From Argopecten irradians (lineage: Eukaryota; Mollusca; Bivalvia; Pectinida; Pectinidae), in contig NC_091147.1 of the NCBI RefSeq assembly GCF_041381155.1, forward strand, positions 35,978,909 to 36,042,908: a stretch of DNA of 64,000 nucleotides, given 5' to 3'. The position numbers and the translations under genes were made by a program. The notes beneath the pieces were generated by a model that had not been told where the DNA came from, ran no database searches, and worked only from the letters and a program-made list of their open reading frames with translations. Of the stretch, positions 49,043 through 58,953 are shown one piece after another; the first letter of the stretch is position 1, and every line of letters starts with the position of its first letter.

Positions 49043-52000
49043 TTAGGCACTTCCTGATAATGTATTCTTTCCCTTCTGAAATAATAATCAAACAGCATTT
49101 ATTAAGTACAGAAAACAATTTTGATGCTTGCATATAGATCTCAACACTAATCAATTATTACATTTTTGTTTACTTCTTTTCAAACAAATTGTCTTAACAA
49201 ATAACTTCGGCCATATTGAAGGTGCTTTCTTAACCTAATGTATTTCTCTAACAAAAAGGTACGGTTTAAATTTATATGTCAGTAATGTAGGTTGTAGACA
49301 AAGTTTTGTGCAAAGGTAGACAACCCTTGAAAATATTTTACATGAATTGTTGTTAGTGATCCGCCAGCATTGAAAAACATTATCATATGGTACCTGTATA
49401 CATCATTGCTTGTATCAAGTTTAAAGAAATAGATAATGTTGGAAAATGTTTTGTTCAGATGAAACCTTCAAATCACAATTTAAATAGTTTAAAACATCAC
49501 ATATTTTTTGTGAAAAGATAATCGTCAGCACAGCACCACAGAAGATATTGGCCAATAAGAGTCTCCAGTGCTACCCGAGTTCCCTAATTAGTCTAATTAT
49601 CTGAATTATAATATAAGCTGTACTTACATCATCTTTCTTTGTGTTGTTCTCAAAGAACATGAAATCCTGAAATCAAAGTCAGTAAAATTAATGACCATCA
49701 TCAAATGTAAAGAAAACTTTCAGTCAACAAGTTCATACAGAGGTGTATATTAATTGTAATTATTTTGCAGGAACAGATCCCTTTGTATTATCTGCTAGGA
49801 ATGTGATTCATTATCCTTCTGCCATATCAATGTTAATTAGTTTCATACCAACATTTGTTTTCACTCTATTTAATTTGAAAATGTTTCAGTAGATATTTAG
49901 ATATCATACTTTTTAAAACTGATTAAAATTTCATGATCGGTTATAACTTGAGTAACAAGAATTCCACGGAAGTGGATGTGTCGCCTTCACAGCATCACAA
50001 AAAATAGTTATTTACAGTTGAAAATATTGTTAATAATTAGGTGAAGTTATCAAATCCCGTAACTCTTGCAAATATTGATGGATTTTGACCAGAATCGAAC
50101 CCATCTTAGATTTCATTGAGATATAAGCAATACACCAAAGTTGGTTGAAATTTGACAATAAATACTGAAGTTATGTAGCGGAAACCATGTTTTAACAATT
50201 TTAAAGTCCCGTAACTCTTGCAAATATTGATGTATTTGACCAGTGTCGAACCCATCATAGTGATACCTAAGTGTCGCCCTTGCTTTGCAGGCAACACAAA
50301 AATGACATGGTCATAGAACCATAGTGTCTTCTGTGTGTAAAAATGGAAGCAGATCTTGAGACCTGAGGCAATGGAATCCCCATACCAGTTATAAGGAAGG
50401 AGTTTAACATTGTCTTTCAGAAACAGCTTTGGATTTATTTTGTTTAACTATAGGTCCTTTAAAAGGCCGCAGTCATTTTTGGATGAACCAGGTTTAAAAA
50501 ATGGAAGAAAGTCAGAGTTCTCATAGAAAATCACCAACCAACAAGTTAGTGCCTGCAGACTCAAACTTAGAAGGCTATAGTGACTTATCAGCTCATTGAC
50601 CCCCTGTGATTAACACACAAGAAAACACTAGTACTAGAGATAGACTTACAATAAGAAAACACAGCTCCCATGAGCGTAGCTTTAACGTTCACGTCAAGGT
50701 CGAGTGGGAAAGATATTCCAAAGTTATCAGCATCAGTGAACACTTCCTTGGCCAGTCCTGACCACTGTTTTGTCACTCGGCCGACAAACGTCTCCTCATC
50801 CGCGGCATACACCTGTAAGTTAATGTTAAAGTAGATTTAGTCTCTGTATGAAGACAAAACCTGCCTAGATGACCACCTCTGTATAAAGACCACCTGCTAG
50901 TTATATATATTAGACCACTTTCTTGTGGTCCCAATGAACAATCTCAACACCTGTGTATTCTGTCTTTGGATATTACAGAGTTATCTCCCTTGTTGGTAGA
51001 TATTGATTGTGATGTCATCACTTTGTGATCCAAAAATCACATCATTTTCTCCAGAAAAATATGATGTTACGCTTATACAAACATGATGTAACAATCAATA
51101 TCTATCCTAAAGGGCAGGTAACTCTGTGATATGGAAATACAGAATAAAGCTGCATGACCAAAATTAGGGGCTCTATTCTTCATTACCGATATGAGAAGTC
51201 ACTTCTAAGATTTTAGCGTCCTTAAACATTGTGATCTTCATTGAAGGTCAAGGTCGTTCATTTGAACAAAATGTGACAGCCTTACTAGCTTGTAGACATG
51301 CAGTATTAACTCAATCATCCCTGAAAATTCACAATGGACTGGTCTAGTCTTTGATTTAGAAGAGTCTAAATGTGTCTTCAGGGGTGAATGAGTAATACTT
51401 TATTGTCTTTCATGTTATTTGTGACAATCAGAATGACTAATTAAAGAACTTACATCAAACTCAATGTCACCACACATATTCCACGTACAGCATGGACCCA
51501 CAATCCTCAGTACGGTTTCCTCTGCAGCGTTCTCGATACGGAAGCGAGGTTTACAACAGCTCCATGATTGAGCCACATAACCTATGACCTTTCCTGGTGG
51601 GGCCTCTACAGTAACTTTCTGGAAAAAAAATAACAGCATCAATCAGCTTGGAAAACTTCATGACTGAGTGATTCAGATTTAATTTCTTATTCCCACATTA
51701 TAACATACTCACAATTGTTATTTCAGACAGAAAGAATAGACAGAAAAGATCATAATTAATAATTCAAAGGACAAAACTTGAATTATGTGATGAAAGTTTA
51801 TGATATGGTTAACTGTAAACTTGGATAATATTCATGAATGTTTAATTTTGTGATAAGCATATGCAAACATTTCGCGAGATTGTTATTTTTGAGATGAATA
51901 AGTCTGTTATTCCTTTTGCAACATTGTTTCATACACATCAAAATCTTATGCAAGAGGAATTTTGTGCTAAAAAGGCATTAATGTCAATAGCGTAAGTTTC

Positions 52001-55000
52001 CTTCTAGCGTAAATTTTCATGTTTATAGTATATATTTGAGTTGTTTTTTTTTTTGTTTTATTTGTTTAACATCCTATTAACCGCCAGGGTCATGTAAGGA
52101 CGTGCCAGGTTTGTTGGTGGAGGAAAGCCGGAGTATCCGGAGAAAAACCACCGGCCAGCGGTCAGTACCTGGCAACTGCCCGACAAATATATTAGAGCAT
52201 TTAAAACCTGAGAATTTATTACAATACAGAATTACAAAGTAAGCCAAAACGAATGGGAAATTTTTCTCCAGCAGAAATGATTTCTACATGTAGTTGAACT
52301 ATAAAATCATATAAACACTATACTTTGATGAGACTTTGAGAATACATTAACTTTCAGCAGTTAACTCATTCATCCCTGACATCTGATAATGAACTGTTCC
52401 AGCTTTAGTTTTGGGAGATTCCAAATAAGTCTGCAGGGGTGAATGAGTTAATTACAATATTTGTTTACCTGCAGACAGCACGGACACCAACAAGACGAGC
52501 ATCGGAGTCCTCGTGACAGATGGATCACCTCTTTGTGAGTATTGTCGGTGATCTTGATATCGAAAGGACGTTTTGATCCACAGCAGTTACGAGTACAGCA
52601 ACAGGTATCTTGAATTAAAATTTTAATTTCAAGGAACTTATACAGAAACCAGAACATTGGTTTTCTAACAAAAAATTAAAATCTCTTCATTTTAACTCAT
52701 TCAACCCTGAAATGTCATAATGGACTGCCCTAGACTTTGATTTAGAAGAGTCTAAATGTGTCTTAAGGAGTGAATGAGGTAAACCCTCTAGTGTCTGAAT
52801 ACACAACACTATACTCTGGTTAAGGCTAAAATCATCAAATTGCATTACATTCATCGAATGATTCAATTTATTTATCATACAGGGCGATATTTGAAATTAT
52901 CAATTGGAATAACACTAGAAGGATCAGTATATATATTCATCAAAATTAATGCCTTTTATTCAAAGGTGAGACAACTCATATGTACTCATTCGTCCGTATT
53001 CGACCCAATAAGCGCCCATATCCCTGTAAGCGTATCGCACGTCTTACCACACCTGACCCAGGTTCTGGCAAGGGGTTTCGGGCCTTATAGGCATAAATAC
53101 CAGATGCAAGAAACAAAGAACTCACGTGAACGTTTCTATAAGTTTATTAATTATTTAAACTGTAGGTGCAAGGTGACATACATACATTATACACACACGT
53201 GCACGCCGCCCTCTTACCTAGGCCGCCGCTAGGACACATACAAATAGAAAGGGACAGCGCCCGGCTTCTTCCCAACAATGCACGCACATATTACACACAC
53301 GACATGACAGTGATACAGTTTAACATGGACTCACCATTGAAGTTCAGTACAACAAGCAACCCTCACACAGAGACTACATACAACAACATCCACTGGACAG
53401 CCCCCAGCTCAACGAAGCTACTTTAGACTGCCCAGCGGTCACACGTGCGCCAGTGGTATATTGACCCAGCTGGGCCAATCACCGGCGCCGACAGATAGAC
53501 ACACCCACCCTCACTTACATCCAATCACACGACATCTAACGCACGACGGAAATACACACGTACCACATGGTAGACATAGTACACAACAGACGAGTGATCC
53601 CAGCGACGACAACATATAACCATTATATTTACAGGTAAAACATTCTCACTCCTAACTCACAATCGTTCCACTACAGCACACATACACACACTAGCTCCAT
53701 CACATACTCTCGCGCATCCAGTAGGCCCACATCATGCATTCCATAGCGAACTTCCACATCCCTATAAGCGCCCCTCCCCCTTTTTGAGGCCTCAATTTCA
53801 ATCGCCCAGGTATAAATAAGGACCAAAACTACATAAAATGGTATAAATTTGCAATAATTTTGGCTTATTAGCACCTTTTCATTTTTATCAATTTTTAAGC
53901 GCCCTGGGCGCTTATTGGGTCGAATACGGTACCTCTGGGGTCTCTGGGGAGGATTCATCTTATATGTACAGGTTTCCTTGCAATTGCTTAATCCAATTCT
54001 CTTTATAGTTATAGCATAGGATAAAAAGAAAATAATTGTTTTTAAAAGCTTTAAAATAACGCTCAATTCATCAATAATAAAGGATTCATTAACAAAGCCT
54101 TACCTTCATGTGCCCTGTACACAATCTGTCCGAGGGAATTTAACACCTCGTACTTGTTGTTTGTCTCAATTCCCGTTACAGCTGTCGAGGAAATAAAAAA
54201 TAAATTAAAAATGGTTGGACGGAAAGTAGAAAGATGGCAACCAATCTCCATTTTGAGGTACCTTTTTACAAGGCTTATATAGCTTACGAATTTTAAAGTT
54301 TGTAAATCCTTCACACAAAAATCTATTTTCACAAAGCTATTCATAACTTTTCTCTTTAAGTTTTGATAAAATTATTAAGTAAGACAAATCGTAAACCAGT
54401 TTATTTTCATGTGATATTTATTTTCGAGCATTTCGTGGCAAATAAGAAGTTTGAAAATGTATTGCAGAAATATTTAATTAACTATGATTGTAATGAAGTA
54501 TATACCTGTAAATTACAAAATTATATCACTGTTAAAATGCTGTTGGGAATGAAAACAAGAAATTATTTTGCCACAGTTAACAATGTAACAATTTAAATGG
54601 ATTAGAAATCTGGAGCTGAGTAAACACCATTGGCCATACAGACATACCTTCAAAACCTTCCACTTTCTGTTTGACAAGCAGTTGATCTACCTGTGATAGG
54701 TACTGAAGCCCCGGGGGGCAGTTGGCTGGGGGCTGTTGGGGGCCTGCAGCCCAACCCCCAGGGCCTGCAACTGGTGGTGCACCTGGAGCTGCAGGTGTGG
54801 GTGCTGGTCCTGATAAATAGACACAAATTCAACAAATATTACCACCTGGTACGTACAAATGAATTCATAGTACATGTACTGTATACTTTGCAAGGAAATA
54901 TCTCTTGCTCATATACTTAAAGATGCTCCATCGCTGACAATTGGTATTTTTTCACTATCAAAAACAGGAGCAGACGATTTAGCATTTTCCTTCGGTTACA

Positions 55001-56706
55001 AAAGTTACTTAATTTATACCATTACCGCCATTTAAAAGTTTGAGCTTCTTATTTTACTTCAAGTTGAAAATATAAAAAATAATTAATTGCATCCCAAAAA
55101 AATTCCGTGGCAGTATATCCTATATGGAATTAAGTACTGATTGTTCATGCACCAAAGGCAAAATAAATTATTTTGTATTATTTTTTTGTGTTAATTAGAC
55201 ACATATATACACGATTAAACACCAATTATTGTTCAAATGATGAATATTATTTATGCTCTGTCGGCGGTGGAGCATCTTTAATACATTCAATATTTGCCTA
55301 ATACAAAGTTATCTGCATTTGTGGTATAAAAATATCGATTGTGACATAACATTTGTTTGTAACTTTATGATTAAGATAAAGTGTTATTTGTAATACAACT
55401 GTTGATATATAGTTCTTCTACCTATGCCAGATAATAGACAATATGCAATTATGACCCTTGATTGTATTCCACATTTGCATATTTCAGAGTCATCTGCCCT
55501 TGTGGGTATAGGTATTGAAATAGTGGTTTCATGTGTTTGCGAGCAAAACATCACACATTTCGGAAAACACGATGTGTGTTTAACCAGCAACATAATGACG
55601 TCACAATGGATATACCTGTGAGCAAGGGAGGTTACTCTGTAATATTCAAAGACAGGATACACAGCAAGTACGTACTTGTAAGCTTGGCTTATATTAAGGA
55701 CAAGAGGCCATAGGGCCTTAACTGTCATCTGACTACCTTAGCAATAAGTCATATAGGAAATTAATTAGATATAGTGTCATGGTAGCCATCTTCGATCTGG
55801 GATCAACCAGAGATGTAAGAACACTTTGTCGGGACCATGTCAGGATCATTTCATGCAAGTTTCAGCCAAATCGCACCAGTAGAACTTGAGAAGAAATTCA
55901 AAATGTGTCTTCAAGATGGCGGCTGTGGTGGCCATCTTTGATTTCAGATTGACCCGAAAAATAACAACACTTTGTCGGGACAACGTCAGTATCATTTCCT
56001 GTAAGGTTCAGCTAAATCGCACTGGTAGAACTTGAGAAGAAGTTCAAAATGTGTTTTCAAGATGGCGGCTGTGGTGGCCATCTTGGATTTCGGACTAACC
56101 AGAGATGTAATAACACTTTGACGGGACCATGTCAGGATCATTTCATGCAAGTTTCAGACAAATCGCACTGGTAGAACTTGAGAAGAAGTTCAAAATGTGT
56201 TTTCAAGATGGCGGCAGTGGCGGCCATCTTGAATTTCAGATTGACCCGAAAAATAACAACACTTTGTCGGGACCTTGTCAGGATCATTTCATGCAAGTTT
56301 TAGCCAAATCGCACTGGTAGAACTTGAGAAGAAGTTCAAAATGTGCTTTCAAGATGGCGGCTGTGGTGGCCATCTTGGATTTCGGATCGACTTAAAAAAT
56401 AACAACACTTTGTCGGGACCATGTCAGGATCATTTCATGTAGGTTTCAACTAAATCACACCGGTAGAACTTGAGAATACGTTCAAAATGTGAAAAGTTAC
56501 AAACGGTGCATGACGACGGATGAAACATGAGGACTATATATAGGTCATCCTGACCCTTTGGGTCAGATGACCTAAAAACACGTAAGCAAAATGTGCAATA
56601 TACAATATTTTTCAATACGTACCACCTGGTTGTTTATCTATGGGTGGGGCCTCGCCTCCAGGGGATGACGTTGGGTAGGCAGACATGATGATGTTACTTT
56701 TCAAGT
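49043..56706 (-). CDS. Phospholipid scramblase (PLSCR family), with a probable one-base frameshift
   Basis: PLSCR-type proteins are Ca2+-responsive, palmitoylated membrane proteins. Exons: 56706-56623 (ATG at 56686), 54809-54648, 54181-54104, 52608-52469, 51618-51454, 50812-50650, 49666-49628, 49075-49043 (TAA). Residues 1-60 are Pro/Gly/Ala-rich, as in the family. The scramblase domain follows: [10 protein letters not shown], the Cys-rich CWCPCC palmitoylation-type cluster at 141-146, [10 protein letters not shown], and the Ca2+-binding segment [12 protein letters not shown] at 230-241. The 163-nt exon (50812-50650) breaks frame: an AAAA run at 50656-50659 appears one base too long, giving FSY and then a TGA across the junction (257 aa). 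One base fewer would keep phase 0 into the DFMFFE exon and give about 280 aa. All junctions are GT/AG. Single-copy here; no link to the sulfatases is seen. Confidence 0.9.
50956..51145. mobile_element. Foldback MITE (TATTCCG family) in a scramblase intron
   Basis: Near-palindrome: TATTCTGTCTTTGGATATTA at the left and ATATGGAAATACAGAATA at the right, with TAGATATTGATTGTGATG facing CAATCAATATCTATCC. Confidence 0.75.
51306..51395. mobile_element. 90-bp palindromic element (TTAACTCATTCACCCCTG family)
   Basis: TTAACTCAATCATCCCTGAA ... TTCAGGGGTGAATGAGTAA with GATTTAGAAGAGTCTAAATG in the middle. In a scramblase intron. Confidence 0.65.
52041..52184 (-). mobile_element. tRNA-derived SINE, 5' truncated, minus strand
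   Basis: Reverse complement of the same family: tail at 52041-52070, body with the complement of CTCCGGCTTTCCTCCACC, ending at GGGCAGTTGCCAGG. Lies in a scramblase intron in the gene's sense orientation. Confidence 0.75.
52364..52453. mobile_element. 90-bp palindromic element (TTAACTCATTCACCCCTG family)
   Basis: TTAACTCATTCATCCCTGAC ... GCAGGGGTGAATGAGTTAA; 16 bp from the 3' boundary of the 52.5-kb scramblase exon. Confidence 0.65.
52691..52781. mobile_element. 90-bp palindromic element (TTAACTCATTCACCCCTG family)
   Basis: TTTAACTCATTCAACCCTGA ... TAAGGAGTGAATGAGG with GATTTAGAAGAGTCTAAATG in the middle. About 85 bp upstream of the same scramblase exon. Confidence 0.6.
52994..53929. mobile_element. 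MITE/DNA transposon remnant with long terminal inverted repeats, split by an LTR
   Basis: The left end reads CCGTATTCGACCCAATAAGC and the right end is its reverse complement, finishing CGAATACGG. Without the nested LTR the element is about 200 bp, contains no ORF and has an AT-rich centre. The superfamily is not identified. Confidence 0.75.
53025..53758 (-). mobile_element. Probable solo LTR inserted in a DNA transposon
   Basis: On the minus strand the segment begins TGTGGAAG and ends GCTTACA (TG...CA ends) and carries AATAAA in its last quarter, as LTRs do. TCCC flanks it on both sides (53021-53024 and 53759-53762). Removing it makes the host element continuous. Its base composition (G-poor on the plus strand, many CA runs) differs sharply from its surroundings. 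No internal LTR-retroelement genes are present, so a solo LTR is the simplest reading. It lies within scramblase intron 4. Confidence 0.65.
54917..55281. mobile_element. TTAA-flanked MITE (AGATGCTCC family), full-length copy
   Basis: 365 bp bounded by TTAA on both sides, with inverted ends AGATGCTCCATCGCTGACA and TGTCGGCGGTGGAGCATCT. No ORF. TTAA duplication is the hallmark of piggyBac-type transposition, so this is probably a piggyBac-mobilised MITE (inference). It lies just upstream of scramblase exon 2, in its intron. Confidence 0.75.
55466..55660. mobile_element. Foldback MITE (TATTCCG family) in a scramblase intron
   Basis: Shares ATTCCACATTTGCATATTTC, GTGTTTGCGAGCAAAAC, AATGACGTCACAATGG and GCAAGGGAGGTTACTCTG with the other copies; the ends are diverged. 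Confidence 0.65.
55687..56575 (+). repeat. Repeat element with an internal 146-bp tandem array
   Basis: ACACTTTG landmarks fall at 55821, 55967, 56113, 56259 and 56405, exactly 146 bp apart. Each unit has CAAGATGGCGGC ... GGCCATCTT. The array is bracketed by AGGCCATAGGGCCTTAACTG and GGGTCAGATGACCTAAAAAC. A smaller element with similar ends is at 44958-45309. Located in scramblase intron 1 of the coding part (between the ATG exon and the next). Confidence 0.8.
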
Positions 56707-58827
56707 CTGTGAAAATTAAATACAATACCATGACAAAAATATGTAAACAAATGATTCGGCGATAATGATTTGTGTTCCTCTTACTGGTTTTGAATTACTC
56801 CAAATGCAACAATGGTAGAGATATGTAGCACAATAAGACACTCTTGATCATTATAATTAGTTATGTCATTTCTAATGATGTTGATATTGCCAAACAGAAA
56901 AATATCTCTCAAGATATTTAATATTATTGAATTAAATTATAAGCAGAACCATAAAATTATAAAACACAAAATAACAATATTGCAAAAAGTTTTTAAGACA
57001 TTAAAGCGTGAAAATTAAGTTGGTTTAGAGTAAATTATGGAGAGATAATTAATTAACAGGTTTAAAACTATTCCAATAATATTAGATTTCAATATTGAGA
57101 AACTTCTATGACCTAATGATCAAAAGTGTGTTGTTGTGTACCTCTAACAATGTTGGAATAATTGACTTTAACCTGTAAAAACGTTTTTGTGGAATTAATT
57201 TTTGTAATTTCTTTATCGCTCGCAATTATATAACATGTAAAATATAAATAATCTCACATAAAAATAAGTTTGTTTTACAGTCATGAATTCATGTAAACAT
57301 ATAACGTGTTACCTATTACAATCTTTTGACTGTGCAGGTCCATATATAAGATGGCATAGATAGAAGTACAAAAATTTCCTTGGGACACAATACAAAATGT
57401 ACACAAAGATATAATATTGATTTCTTCATACAAATCACTATATTCCAGCTGCATGTATACAACTGCAGTATGTTTATCCTGGTCCTGCAGTGAATTTCCC
57501 CCTAATGTAATTGATTTTTTCTGTGTAAAACTAAAAGTATGTGTGTGTTATAACCAATATACATATAATTTTGTACGTTACATACGTACACCCGGCCTAC
57601 CTTACTAAAGCTTCCAGCCAGACAACAACAATATCCGTTGAAAAGTCTTTAGAGCTACGAACAATATTGCAGCTAGCATATCTATATGCTGTAAGTTTTA
57701 ATTTTAGCTGGTTATAATTACCACCATCCTGACAGGTGCACAATAAAGTAGTGGAACTGACATATACGTGATAATAGTATAAAAGCTTCCAATCAATTGA
57801 CTGAGTCGATCTCGTTATAAAAGTACCATATTCGTCATAATTAGTGCCCAAGGCAATTTTGCAACAAATTAATTGAGGGTCCCCTTAGAGCATTTTATCA
57901 GGGAACCAAAATGTAAGTTGTGGACAAAAAAACACGTACTCTAAAAAATCTTCCACATTTCTATGATTTTAAATCTTTTGGTGTTCATGACATATATCTG
58001 TCACGATAAACATGTGCATGCCTTCTTTCCTTTGAGTAGTGATTCAAATGTGAAAACATGCAGTTCACCAGTCTTTTATCAATGATTATATTGGGAGGGG
58101 GGGGGGGGGGGGCCCCGATGGGGGGGCGGCTATTATACATGTACATAATTTCAACTCCTTATGCAGAAGATGGAAAGGGGAAGGGGTGTTTATATTGAGG
58201 CAGACTTGAGGAGGTAATTATGGTGAATATATGGTATTACACTCCTAGATATATTGATCTATAATTATATATAATTTTATCTACAGAATATGTCAGATAA
58301 TTTTTTTTCAAAGTATAATATAATCACACAAGGTAAAAAATCAATACCAGACAAGGATCAATACAAAGTAATTGTATTGGATTTCAATGGTACAGTAAAG
58401 AAATTGATTTCTGTTTACTGAGTGTACATATATGTATTTTTATTTTTTATTATCAAAAGGAGACTCAAAGTAAATAATGTATTATATCTAATTCTACAAT
58501 GGCATTGTATATATACGTATACACAGACTAAATAGGATCGCAAGAAATTGAAATACTTCCCGTTCATAACAATTTATAAGATTGCAGAATGAAATCATGA
58601 GTCATAAAAATGCAGGTTTTCTTTAATTATAGCATAAATTGTATGAGCAAATTATACTATTTCAACTGTTTTAACATAATTAAAAAATGTGTATATTTGT
58701 AGGTGTAACTCACGAAGACACTTGTTCTTAAAATAATTAGTTCCAGAGAATTACAAGTCACTTTACCGATTACATTACTTGTGCTATGAAAATAATCTGT
58801 AAACAGGTTTGTTTTTTTTTTTTAATT

Positions 58828-58953
58828 TTCTTTTTTTAATATTTTTAACTGTTCAACACAGCTGGTTTCATATTGACAAATTTCTGGTAGTTCTTTTTTT
58901 AATATTTTTAACTGTTCAACACAGCTGGTTTCATATTGACAAATTTCTGGTAG
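58828..58953 (+). repeat. Perfect 63-bp tandem duplication
   Basis: 58828-58890 and 58891-58953 appear identical by eye (each contains ACTGTTCAACACAGCTGGTT and ends TTTCTGGTAG). A recent duplication or an assembly artefact. Confidence 0.9.

Noticed and set aside
52840..54066. ORFs of 130 and 131 codons around 52.8-54.1 kb
   Set aside because: They span the MITE ends and the probable LTR, have no recognisable domain and do not fit the scramblase exon structure.
55384..55728. 114-codon minus-strand ORF
   Set aside because: Lies inside a foldback MITE; similar peptides arise in other copies of the element, so the frame is a by-product of the repeat.
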